From assembly GCA_021613375.1 (NCBI GenBank), contig CM038715.1, forward strand, positions 2,060,001-2,124,000: a stretch of DNA of 64,000 bases, written 5' to 3'. Under the pieces are notes generated by a model that saw nothing but the letters and a program-made list of their open reading frames with translations, had not been told where the DNA came from and did no database searches. Positions within the stretch are counted from its first letter, which is position 1, and the number at the start of each line of letters is the position of its first letter. The translations under genes were made by a program, and so were the position numbers. This document shows positions 1 to 13,200 of the stretch, piece after piece. The stretch is from Megaleporinus macrocephalus (taxonomy: Eukaryota > Chordata > Actinopteri > Characiformes > Anostomidae).

Positions 1-110
1 AGGTTTCAACACAACACATAGTGATTCGCTGTCTGCCAAGAATCTGTGTATCGATACTGTGTTTTTGAGAATCGATACAGTTTAATATCCCGATATTCCA
101 TATTGATTTA
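1..110. mobile_element. fragment of the 12282-type MITE family
   Basis: GATACTGTGTTTTTGAGAAT and the following CGATACAGTTTAATATCCC are the inverted counterpart of the interior of the copies at 12282-12546 and 24698-25024. It runs to the window edge, so its ends cannot be checked. Confidence 0.55.
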
Positions 111-639
111 CAGGTCATGTATTAATGCCTATTTTATTGCGTTGACACTGCACAGTTCTTACACAGGTTCTTCAGTGTGTCTGACGATCAGTTATGCTGT
201 CTTCTAGTCTATTAGCAGTCCGTTTTAACCATACGACCACAGTCGGGTGAATATTTTGTTTAGTGGACTAACCTGGATTAATTTAATATACATGACTCAG
301 TTTTCATCATAGCTTTCAGACATCACCATACAGTTAATTAATGATGTCTTGATATTTTCTTTTGCCACTCATTCAGAGTCCTTTAATATAAAAGTATAAA
401 ACTGTAGAAACCTCTATTTGTGTTTTCATAGAGAATATAGCGGAACAGTTTTAATAAATGGTGCTTTACTAATCTAATGATTTGGTATAAGTTACTTTAA
501 TATTTGCAGTTAAAGCACATTCATTTCATTTTTCACATGCACAGTGGCAGACTATGTCATTCATGTCATTCAAAAGCAGAAATTTTCAGTGTTTTTTTCT
601 TTTCTGAGTGATTACTAATAGCCTCATTCAGCCAATCGC

Positions 640-755
640 TGTCGGCTCATCATCCCCCACTAGTGACGTGTTGTTTAGTGTCAGTTACAGGTATCAGTAT
701 TCTCATCGCTGATACAGATACTGCTTAAAATGCACTGGTGCAACACGTTTTTAAT
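640..755. mobile_element. degenerate hAT-type terminus
   Basis: CAGGTATCAGTATTCTCATC followed by GATACAGATACTGC and ACTGGTGCAACACG resembles the termini of the 8404-8752 family, but no second end or target duplication is visible. The rest of 111-1369 shows no gene or named repeat apart from short AT and A tracts. Confidence 0.35.
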
Positions 756-1369
756 CTAAATTTTATGACCATATTCGATTTCTTTAAGGATCTGATGAAC
801 GCTGATACAGAAAATGTTAAAAAACAACAACAAGCCAGCGATATACCTCAGACTGTCCACTTCAAAACGAGACCAAACTTGTGTTTTTATATCTAATAAT
901 TAATAATCCGCTATTTTTGTGGTACTCAGGACATCAGACCAGTCAGAATAAAAGTTTTATATAAATTCTATAAAAATATCTTCCACTCCGAATTTGGCCA
1001 TTCAACTAGCATCTCCATAAAGGCCAGGCTGTGAGCTTTCTAATGACATGTCAATCAAGTCTGTGGATCAATCAGGTGCGAAGATATCCTCACGCGTAAC
1101 GGAGAAGGCGGGTGTTTGAGGCAGAGGTGCTTATTATATATATATATGTTTTCAGCATATTTTGACCATTTCAGATTAATTTCAATACATTTCAGTGCTT
1201 TCTAGTACAATTTTGAAGGCTTTTCAGGAACATTACATCATGAAAATTCCACTAGTTTATGGGGTTTTAGTAAAAAACTTCAAGATTTGGGTATGTATTT
1301 TCAGGTGGAAATTGGTAAAAAAAAAAAAAAGGCTGGAATGTTAAGAGGAATGTTGTGTCATTTGCTCAC

Positions 1370-1442
1370 CTTGGTCAATGCCATTGATGTAGAAGTGCAA
1401 TGCTCCACTGGCTTTCCTCATTAGCCCTATATGATCCCCTTC
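1370..1442 (-). CDS. neurl4: neurl4 coding exon 7
   Basis: A 73-nt exon encodes [20 protein letters not shown] then GIDQ, the end of the central NHR2 strand region. It has a CTCAG acceptor and an AAG/GTGAGC donor. No further neurl4 exon is recognisable between 1 and 1369. Confidence 0.9.
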
Positions 1443-4146
1443 CTGAGAATGAACAAACAATCCTCAGGTTAGAATAACATTAGAACAGGCACAAGGGAAG
1501 GTCTGTGTTGTACATTAGTGTTTTCCGACCAGTCACTGCAGTACAGTATGGTTACAAATCCATGATTTCCATGATGCCAAGTGAAGCGTACTGGGTATAT
1601 GTTATATATGTATATGTGTCTGTTTTTCTCTGGGCTACCAGGCGCGCCGGGCCAGCAAATCACTGTCAACTGTCATGCTGTGTCAAATAGCCAGACTAAA
1701 CCGCTTTCAGCTCACATTCCACCTCTCACATAAAACCAGAGATCATGCAAAAGCTTGAAACATGTCCACTGTTGCTACTATTGCTTTTGTGTACGGTTAA
1801 AATTAAATTCATGAGAAATCAAGTCACGACACAAGTCTACTTTCACAGTTCTGTACTATGCGCTGTAATACTACGAAGTGGGAAAATGGCGTTAGTGACA
1901 AACAGCCACAGCGGACACTGTACCTGAAGCTCATCCAGACTGAATTCACAGTACTCCCCTACGCGTCCCCTTCCCATTGGTCAAAATCCCACAGCCGCTC
2001 ATCATTATCGTACCTGAGGGAGAGCAAACACAGATTAAGGACATGGACAAGAAAGACAAGGCCTTAAATCAAACATTTCAAATGTTCTATTTATTAAGTC
2101 AGTTCTGAAAATTGCTGTTATGAGTTGGTTTGGTAACTTCAGGAAAAGAAAATTCTTAATAACACTGTCAACAGTTATAGGACGTTAAAGTTCTTATTTA
2201 TTAAGTATTTAAGCTCAACTTAACTAAGGTGAAATTGATTATATTAGACAATCATCAGCTAAATTAGAGACGGACCAATCAGTGTTTTTAAGGCCGAATC
2301 CGAATGCAGCATGATCAGAGGAAAGCCAATACCGATTGAGGGCGGGGCTATGCTATTATTAGCGCAAGCAAGTCATGAACCATAATTCAAACGTGCTTAT
2401 CTAGAACTATAAACTCAATCACTCTGGCTGTGGTTCTTTAGCTCTCTGGCTGTTTCTGCTGCTGTTCTGTTCGTACCGGTCAGATCTGGTCTGTAGGGTT
2501 TCTGGGTTATTAGTTTTGTGTTAGCTGTGTGTGTTCTAGCTCTGCTGTTACTGATACTCACTGTGTTAAGCTGTGTGGTGTCTCTTAAGTACTGTATCAG
2601 ATTAGTATGTTAAATATCTTTGTTTTGGTTCCACGAGACACGCTGAGGTTACAGATGTTACAGAACGTCCTGGATGAGTCTGAGTCACATACGGTAAACA
2701 CTGCCAGACGGACGATGTTTTCTATCAGCGCATACCGTGAACGCTATAAACTTTTCTGTGGAAAATGAAAGGGTATGTATTTCCACCTAGTGGTTCAGAT
2801 AGGAATTGCAGGGAGCTGGCTGGAATGGGTTTTACTCTTCTTGAATGAATCAGCTCTCGGGATCGACCAAACTGGAGAAATGTCGGCTGATCGCATATTT
2901 TAAATAAAAATATAGCCGATCGATTCTTCCATCTGTAAGCTAAATATGAAATTTGGCTAAAGCCTTTGCTCGATATACAGCATAAAATATATAAATACTA
3001 TCCTCAGAGCAATCCAGTTGTGGAAATGACACCCAATTTTTTATTATTGCTTTGTTAGTATGTTCTTGTTTGTATGTTCTTGTTTGAATGCTCTCTTTGT
3101 CTTGCTTTAAAAATTATCCTTTCATTCACATTGATTCTAAATATTCTAAATATATGTTTATACGAGTTACAGATGTAAACAAATGTTCTTATTGTAAAAA
3201 ACAAAAGACATTTTTTTATTATCTATTACAGGAGAAGCTGGTCGAACATACCTGAGCGCAAGTTGGTCATTGTTGCTGGGTAGTCTAGATTATTGGGATT
3301 ATGGGTCGTCACTCCAATCTCAATGGATCCTGACCACTTATCCACCAGTTTGTCAATACGAATCTATCACAAAGCATGGAGAGATTAACCACGGTCCAGA
3401 GTTTATATATGTATTGCTGAATGAACACTGGTGCAGTTTCTTTCTTAACTACACCCACCTAAGCGGCAGACTTTCACAAACTCGTCCACATTTAATACTC
3501 CTCTGCACTAAACAAACACACACATACCTCAAACATCTCATTGTGCCTGAGTGGGCGGTTGGTCATGACCACGCCGTTATTGAACTCGTCCAGTGGCCTC
3601 CTCCTCTCGGCCGTCTTGTTGTTGTTGCTCAGTTTTATTAGTGTGCCACATTTCTCATGGAAGAGCAGCGCGTCGTTGGTGGTCATGCCCCCGCTGCCCA
3701 GCGCCATCCCTGCTGGGCCCCCTGCACTTCCCGATGGACTGTTATTCGTGCTGCCCCCACCTCGGCGCCACCTCCGATGCCACTGTCGTTTCCTCCTCCT
3801 GCTCCTCTGCCTCCATTGTTACTTCCAGAACCCGTTCTGGAGGAGTCTGAACCTCCTCCACCCAGCCCCAAGTCTTCTCCACCCTCATCCTCCGAGCGAT
3901 ACAGGGAGACAATGGCATTGTTGAACACATCAAATAACTGGTGCTCTGTAAGCACTTGAAGGGGGAACAAAAACAGGAAGAACACAGACTGTCTCAGTCA
4001 CAAGAAAATAAGCAGAAAGACTGAATCACAAGCGAAGCTGAGTTAGGACTGAAGCTCACCAGTATCTGGCTCAAAGTTGTTGGGGAACTTGTCCGGTCGG
4101 CAGTGTCCCCTTGATACTTCAGGCACTATAAACAAAAACATTACAA

Positions 4147-4234
<88 letters not shown>

Positions 4235-7200
4235 GCTGATATGCTGTAATGACTCTCTTTACTCATTCTTTAGTTCCATTAGTCTCGAGTGCTGGAAGCT
4301 GAGTAGTATCTGAGTAATGTCTGAGTAGTATCTGAGTAATGTCTGAGTAGTGTCTGAGTAGTGTCTGAGTAGTGTCTGAGTAGTGTCTGAGTAGTGTCTG
4401 GGTAATGTCTGAGTAGTGTAATGTCTGAGTAATGTCTGAGTAATGTCTGAGTAGAGTAATGTCTGAGTAATGTCTGAGTAGAGTAATGTCTGAGTAACAT
4501 CTGAGTAGAGTAATGTCTGAGTAGTATCTGAGTAGAGTAATGTCTCAGTAGTATCTGAGTAGTGTCTGAGTAATATCTGAGTAATGTCTGAGTAATGTCT
4601 GAGTACAGTAATGTCTGAGTAATATCTGAGGAGAGTAATGTCTGAGTAGTGTCTGAGTAATGTCTGAGTAGAGTAATGTCTGAGTAATGTCTGAGTAGAG
4701 TAATGTCTGAGTAGAGTAATGTCTGAGTAATATCTGAGTAATGTCTGAGTAGTATCTGAGTAATGTCTGAGTAATGTCTGAGTAGAGTAATGTCTGAGTA
4801 ATGTCTGAGTAGTATCTGAGTAATGTCTGAGTAGTATCTGAGTAATGTCTGAGTAGTGTCTGAGTAGTGTCTGAGTAATGTCTGGGTAGTATAATGTCTG
4901 AGTAATATCTGAGTAGAGTAATGTCTGAGTAATATCTGAGTAATGTCTGAGTAGTATCTGAGTAATGTCTGAGTAGAGTAATGTCTGAGTAATGTCTAAG
5001 TAGAGTACTGTCTGAGTAGAGTAATGTCTAAGTAATATCTGAGTAGAGTAATGTCTGAGTAGTATCTGAGTAATGTTTGAGTAGAGTAATGTCTGAGTAA
5101 TGTCTGAGTAGTATCTGAGTAATGTCTGAGTAGTATCTGAGTAATGTCTGGGTAATATCTGAGTAGTATCTGAGTAGTGTCTGAGTAATGTCTGGGAAGC
5201 TCTCAGTTAGCTTTAGCCCCGGAGCTAATGTGTGTATTACACTAGAGCAGTTAGCTTTAGCCCCGGAGCTAATGTGTGTATTACACTAGAGCAGTTAGCT
5301 TTAGCCCCGGAGCTAATGTGTGCATTACACTAGAGCAGTTAGCTTTAGCCCCGGAGCTAATGTGTGTATTACACTAGAGCAGTTAGCTTTAGCCCCGGAG
5401 CTAATGTGTGTATTACACTAGAGCAGTTAGCTTTAGCCCCGGAGCTAATGTGTGTATTACACTAGAGCAGTTAGCTTTAGCCCCCGGAGCTAATGTGTGT
5501 ATTACACTAGAGCAGTTAGCTTTAGCCCCGGAGCTAATGTGTGTATTACACTAGAGCAGTTAGCTTTAGCCCCGGAGCTAATGTGTGTATTACACTAGAG
5601 CAGTTAGCTTTAGCCCCGGAGCTAAGCAGTACAACATCCGCTCTGGTTCACGTCTACGAAGGAACTAGAAACACGTAACCGCCTCATTATAAACCTCACT
5701 GTTTACTATTAATTATTAATTTTCTCTTATTTGAACCGTTCCAAAAGTTTTGGCTTGGGGTCCTTCACATGCGGCGGCAGCACGTTCCACCGCACCAATA
5801 ACACGGGGCTGCCTGTGGATGTGCCTGACTTTAAATAGGCGCTGCCAAACACTAATATCAGCCGATGCTGATATAAAAAGAAAGTAAAATATCGGCCCGA
5901 TATATCTGCCGAGCGATATATCGGTCGACTCTCTAATTCGGACTCCCTGGTCATTCTCGCGTACTGCTTCCATACTGAAAAGTACGCAATTTCAGATTAC
6001 TCAGAAAAGTATCTGAGGGTAAAGATGGTTAGTTTGCATCGGGATGTGTTGACATGAAAGCGGTGATGCAACTGTATCAGTTTTGGAAGACTGACTTAAG
6101 CATGGGTTACATTTATCTGTCCAAAACAAAAAACTGTTACCAGTCAGGCTGTTACCAAACATAAAAAAATAAAACTACAATAAAACTGGTTACTGTAAAC
6201 ACATCATGCTTTATTTGTTCACTACCTTCCTCCGTTGACCCGTTCATCACTGAGGCTAAAGCAGGAACCGTGGGCAAAGCCAGAGTCGCAGTCTGGTCCT
6301 CATGGTCCCGGCCCACCTCTGCGGTCAGAGCAACTGGAGACGGTGATGCCACCCTCCTCCTCGCGCTCCTCTTCGTCGTCTTCTTGATCCTCCGCTTCGG
6401 TGTCTGGCGGGGGGCTCACAGCTGACCACCGTGATCTGAGTACACTTCCCGTAGAGGTCCACCACCGCCCACAGACGGGAGGGGAGGCCGCTGGCGGCCG
6501 TGCCGCAGTCCTGCCCGTTTACCCACAAGTGTAGCTCCCCCCGGCCGTTGCGCTGGATCCCCCACGCGGTCTCCCTCTCCCAGCTGGTCCAGGTCACGTC
6601 CGTACTCCTCCAGCACTGAGCGCCCGTCCTTCAGTACGGAACAGCCTGACACGATCCAGGACCCGCCTTTCAGCCCTGTGGCACTGCTGGGGAAATCCAG
6701 GGCAGCCGGGTCCAGTGCAGTAACGCCAATCTCTATGGAGCCACTCCACGAGTTCACCTACACAAAGCAGCCAGAAAAGCTCCGGGTCATATAGAACACT
6801 GATCTTCAAATTAAAAATAAATAAATAAATAATTAATTAAAAAAACATTTCTTAACAAGTACACACTGTTACATTGAATAGGAGTGGGATAGGAAAAATA
6901 TTAAACAATAAAATATAAAACAATATTTTGCTTGGCAATAAATTGCAAATGCAAATTAAACAGATTAAACAGACTAAACAGACTAAACAGATTAAACAGA
7001 CGGACACAACCACAAAAAATACCCCAAAAAAATGAATTATATAAGACTTTTACCACAAAACTACACAAAGTATGTATTAAAATATATTCTGGGATGCTTC
7101 CTTGTACGTCCCACAAAAAATAAATAAATAAAAAAAAAAGTCTCAAGGGCTAAAATATATTTGTTCCTCCTCACAAAATCTGTGACACTGGTCATTTGGG

Positions 7201-10200
7201 AAAAGTAGTGAAAGTAGTGGGATCAGCAGGAACAGCTCTCTCACGGTCTTCAAACGCAGATTGAAGACCTATCTCTTTGTAAAGAACTTAAAATCACTAA
7301 TCTACTAAAGCAGGGGTCACTAATAGGCGGACCGTGGTCCGGATCTGGACCCAGACGTTGTCCAGTGCGGACCCAAACTGATAAACTATTGAGAATGATT
7401 TAATTTAGACTGTGTTTATTTTAAGAGGTGGAGCTTTTCTAGTCTTTACGGTATACGGGCTTTACGGTGCAGTGAACTCAGAGACCAATCACGTGCGCTG
7501 TAAGATCACAGAAGGCTCCTCAGCCAATCAGATCTGTGCACATTGGGGCGTATGGCGTTCACACAGGTGAGGTAGGAAGTGAGGAGCAGCAGCCGGAGAC
7601 TAAAGCGAGTCAGAAAGAATAACGTAAACACAGAAAAGTGAAGAGAGAAAACTGAGTGTTTATCAGGAACGGTTCTGGAATGGACCTGCTCGTCTAGTTC
7701 TGGAGAACACCGCTCTGTACAACCAACATGTTCATCTGAGAAGCTGAGTTACCAAGAAGAACCACCTTTATTTACTTTCTCTATAAATAAACACTAAGAT
7801 TAACTTTTTTAAAAAGCATTCTGTCTGTTTAATGTAGCTCTTGTTTCAGTTCAGTATTTAAACAGTAAATATACTGAAATATACTGAAGGGTATGTGTGG
7901 TGTGTTGGTGTTTCAGTAGCTGATGGTATAAGATGCTGATACTAGACTACTTCAGTAAACAGGATAGACCACTGAATCAGAACACACGTTAGAGATGATG
8001 ACGGTCTGGACCGGCCTGAGGAGATCTCCTCTAACTGGACCTTACTGAACTCCTATACTAAAGCATTAGCATGAACCATAATTGCATCTGATCTTCTAGG
8101 AACTCTGGATAAGTACTGCACTGATACTGTATGTAGTGTATTTATTCTCTTCTCTGTAGGTGTTCCAGTCTTGCTAGGTATTGCAATGCATCTAAATTTT
8201 TATTTTGTTGTCTTCTGTCTAGGTATCAGCACTGGCTCTTGTTTATAGCAGTGTTTGAGTATAAGATTAGTTTGGATTTAAACCTGTTTGTACTAGATAG
8301 AGATACATACTCTGACTGAACACACAGCCCTGATGTAAGTCGCTCTGGATAAGAACATCTGCTAAATACAGTAAATGTAAATGAGAGCCTTATCGCTTCA
8401 AACTAGTGTTGCATCGATACAGATACGGCACTTACACACGGTATCGGTATCAGCAATAGAGGGCGCCGATACCAAGAAGCTTATTGACTAAATTGCTGCA
8501 TGTGTTTCTGAATTGTGGTAATTTTTATTTTTTCATAGCTCTGAAACTTTTTAATGTGCAGTTACTCAACCAGTAAATGGTGTTATTTTAAGGTTATTAT
8601 ATCTTATTCAGGATAAGACATAAAAAATACGACATATAAAAAGTGGAGCATTTAAGTCAGAGTTGGTATCAGTACTCTGTATCAGCAGATACCTGAAAAG
8701 CTGGTATCGGTATTCGTATCGGTAAGGAAAAAGTGGTATTGGTGCATCCCTACTTCTAACTTCAGCTTCCACATCCATATCACTGCTGTCCTAAGAAAAT
8801 TATATGTTTCCAAAGTAATAGATTTACAGGAGAGGCCAAAAACATTCTTGTTTTTTAAAGTAGGATTTTATTGCAAGTGATATTGGAGCATTTCTATTGG
8901 TCGAATGATCATAAATTTTCCACAGGATATAAAGAGCTGCTGTTGTGTCTGAATCATATAGAAAAATTTATATCAACGAAAAAAAGAGGCATGTTATAAT
9001 TTTTTTTGTTGTTGTTGGATGTCAGTATTGTGCGTGTGATCTGCTTTAAAAAAAAAAGCAGTGACAAAGCAGAGGAGAAACTGATAATTTGCCAATTATT
9101 AATAGTTTCTGTTACTGAGACAAATCTGATCAACCATCTTGCTTGTTGCTATGCCAACAGCAAAGACAACAGTGATTCGTCAGTCAGTAAATGTCAGCTG
9201 CGTAGTGCTGGACGATATGGCCAAAATTTATATTGCGATATATTCCTTAATTACGGTCTATACGATATAATTCTGAAATCGATATAAATAATTTGAAGGC
9301 CTCAGAAAAACTGCCAAGAATCCCTATAATGGAAGTTTGTATCTAATTTGTCAATCGAAATAACTTTGACTTTAAATTACAACAGAGACGATTTTTTCTT
9401 ATTCTTTTGAGAACAGATTGAACAGATTACAACAATTGGGCATCAACCCGGATACAAAACATAAGCAGTCTTTATATACATAAAAGGAAACATCACATCC
9501 CCGTCAAATCAGCAATCCTCTAGATCAGGGGTCCAGATTAGACAATATTAAAATACTAAAGGGCCGGTCTCTCTTTCTAGAAGTATTATTCATACATTAT
9601 AGATATATAAAACACTGTATTCAAAATATATAAAAACACAAACGTACAGAATAATGAATAATTACTAACTAATTAATTTAATTTTACTGTAATTGCAGCA
9701 CTAAAAATCTTGTCTGAACATGAGCTGATATGCTGCTCACTAGATAATGTTATAAAACTCAGTTAAACATTTGTAGGCTAAAGTGTATATACTTACAATA
9801 AATATAGCTCGTATAAAACCACAAGCGTTAATCAACTCTGCCCTGTAACCCCTGGAAACGCAAGCAAGTGATATAATTGGACGACGCAAGGAGCACTTTT
9901 GTTAACATGCGGCAGCTGAAGAGAGGAAGTGTGTTCAGGTGGGTTGACGTGACAGAGTAGTGTAAATACAGTGTTAGTGTTTTGTAGATGTAGCATCACT
10001 GTATACAGTTCTGTAAGTTCAGGAGTTCAGTCAGAACAATAACGGCTTAAACTCTCATTTATACTCAGCGTTAAATGCGGATACGGGTGGAGCTTCCTTT
10101 CCGTGCTCTGAGTTTATTGTGTGTGTAATTTGCACGTTTTCTGAAAGCTTACTGATACGGACGGGGCGGAGCAATACCGCTGGAGACCATGGGGGGGCAG

Positions 10201-13200
10201 TGCAGGACGCGACCACTTCCATACGAACACAGTGAAGAATCATGATGTATCTTCGCCGCGGTGCAGAGATAAACAGTCGTTTCTCTTCGTTTTCAAAGTA
10301 AATACATGAACTATGAGCTCATCCACCACCACCATGTTTAATTTACTCTGAACTGCCCTCTACTGGCTGTGTTGCTCAACAACCACGTCAACGGAGCTGA
10401 CGCAGAGAATGTATGTGGGCAGTGACGGTTATATTGTTTGAAATTCACGCAAAGGAAGTAGAAATAAGCCTTAAATCAGCCTTAAGTTTATTTAACTTCG
10501 CCTTGCTAACACAGCGACGTACCGACGGGCCATTAAGGGTGATTCTGCGGGCCAATAAAAATCTGGCTGCACCCCTGCCGTAAATAATATATATCGAAAT
10601 ACCGCAAAAATGATATCATTGTTATTAAAACATAGCAAATTACTGTCCAGGCCTACAGCTGCGAAGAATACGTCTCAATAAAACTGTCTTTAGTTATTTG
10701 TGTGCAAAATAATGAACTGACATCCACATTAAGACCTTCAGACTTTCCATTTTACCACATATACATCCTGTCTGGTGACTAATCTGGGTTCTACTCATAC
10801 ATATAAACCACACAAACTTCAAATGACAAATCCAGTGAATGACAACGTATCAAGACGTAAACAAGCTGTTTATCTCCCGATACTTTTCCTCACTTGTGGC
10901 ATTAAATTCACATATGATAATAATAATAATTATGAAAGACCATAGTAGCCCTCCGTATCTCAGAAAGACAACATTTCACTATTTCTTATCTCTCCAACAC
11001 TCTCAACGAGTAGCTTCTGTGCTCGTTTGTTTCTCCTTTGTCCACTCCTGTGACCTCAATGCTGTATGTAAGTCAGTGTTACAGAGTTAAGGACAGTGGA
11101 TCTGGGTTAAGGAAGGCTGAATTGAAGGCCAAATGGAGTGCAAGAGGGTAGAGCGAGTTCTCTTAGCTGGTTACATAACTGAGTGCAACCTGTGGTCTTC
11201 AGCAGTATCCTTCTCGAGCTAGCCATTCAGCATCCAGCACATAAGAAATTAAACATAAAAACAAAGCAAGGTCAACACCGCAAACATAACACAGCGTTAA
11301 GACTGTACACTGAGGCTGCATCAAACTCCTCCCTTATCACTCTCCCTGCAAAGCAGGCAAGGTTTCCGAAATACGCGAAGGTCTATATAAGTTTAGGTGA
11401 GTCCAAGCAATAAGAGCTCCAAAGAACTAAGACATTTTTAAAAGAATTGAGATTCTCTCTGATTTTCAAAAACAAATATCAAAGTTGACTATTAAATCTG
11501 AAACTGTACTGTAAATCGCCCAGTCATATGATGTATGCTCACAGTCAATGTGTGTTTGTTTGGCTATGCCATAAAGGTGCTGTGGACCAATTTTTTTTTG
11601 CGCTGGTTTATTAAATCTCCTGAAGCAGGTAGTTGTTTGATATGGCGCAATGCTGACATGCTTGAAATAGCCTTAAGTAAACACACCCTGAAGGCAATAA
11701 GATTATATCACGATACATCTGATATTTTTGACACACACAGACATGATACACTACAAAGTGCCACATTCTTAAAACGGCTAACAGAAAAATCTTAAAATTA
11801 CACACAGTGTGCTGCACTAAATCCAATTAAATAGCACTAATTACCCTCTCACTTCTACATGGTAAAGGTTTCCAAGAATTCACAAATAAAGGTCTGAGCC
11901 AGAAGTTTCTGGGTCAACTTTGAGACAGGGCCTAAATCACAGTGTATTAACAGTCCACAGACCAGACAAACATTAAACTGGACATTATAATGAAGCATTA
12001 TAAACATTTTTGGAAGTGGTTACCAAAAATCACATAAATTTTACACGATTACTATACAAGCACACAAGGATAAGTCAGTGTGTCTGTAGGCCATAAAATA
12101 ACTTGATAAAATTCTCCACTATTTGCAATCCACGTACACTCAATGATGTTTACAAGCAGGTGGCATTTCCAACTGCACTGATGTCTGCTCTTAACATACA
12201 GATGGGTGCAACAGTATCTGCTGTCAATGCAGTCTTATGTCAAAAACTATATTCAACCAGTCTCCTACAGAGTATGAGTACTAGGGTGTAAGAAAATATA
12301 GCAATATCGAATATCAGGATATTATGTTTCATGATACTGTATCAATTCTCAAAATTCTCACTAGATGGCAGTGTTGTAATCCATTTTCAGCTCCACTCCA
12401 ACATAAACAAGCAGCACAAGGGCGCAATGGTGTGGTTTAATAGTAGGATATGAAAAAAAGCAATATATCACTCGCAGTTTATATTAAATACAGCGGGTAT
12501 TATGATACGTATTGTATTGCCAGGTTCTTGCTAATACACAGCCTTAATGAGTACATCTTACTCGTTTACAACTCGCCTTAAATGGTTTTGTATCATAACT
12601 GGATATACATTGGCTCCATTTACACTTTCCACTAAAATGTATCGGCAGTGTGAGCAGACAAGATCCAATTTCATGTTCCTGCATGAAAAACAAACAAATC
12701 AACACAAGCACCGCTTCCACTTTACTTCCATTTCACTGCGCATCCTGGGTGTGTTTACATCGGGCTTTTCTTGCAGTCAAATGAAATCTGAGTGTGATGC
12801 GATCACCAAAGTTGCATGTTGATGCAAGGCGTAAACAGCCCCTATGAGAAAGAACGAATCTCCCACAAGCTTGCAAACAGATTTCTGCACTTTTGCATTA
12901 AGCTAGCTTTACCCTAACTTAAAATTACTGGCTCACTTCTCACTGAACCAGAGAAGACTTTATTTGGATATCCACCTGATAGTGTTTTGTTGATGTGCAA
13001 TTAATGTTCAGCTGTCCGCAAATGATCATATTCTCCCAACATTAAAGCACCAACATTTATATCCTAACTAGGGCCAACACAATCAAACATTCACTGTAGC
13101 CTTGAAGCTGTTATAGCTGTTTGCAGAGTAAGCTTAAATACGTTCATAAGTTAATTTTAAACTGAAAGTGATGTAACAGCCCTCCAGATGCAGCTTTCCA

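Larger units (their letters stand above)
4152..5935 (-). mobile_element. hAT-type element carrying two minisatellites, one end missing
   Basis: This is an inverted relative of the complete element at 22170-23887. In order it holds a GA tract, a unique piece (GAGGCTGATATGCTGTAATG), an 11-bp array, a 44-bp array, a shared unique region (5625-5880), and a terminus rich in ATATCGG ending CGGTCGACTCTCTA at 5935. The other terminus, about 430 bp in the complete copy beyond the CT/GA tract, is absent. Sequence changes to neurl4 intron text inside the GA tract, 26 bases from exon 3. No matching target duplication was found on the truncated side. Confidence 0.8.

Noticed and set aside
4279..4500. Short open frame rich in LLRHYS
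   Set aside because: It is the 11-bp minisatellite translated.
5205..5624. Regular 44-bp repeats considered as a CRISPR-like array
   Set aside because: Repeats are contiguous with no unique spacers, the host is a vertebrate, and the same unit occurs inside a transposon copy at 22457-23118.
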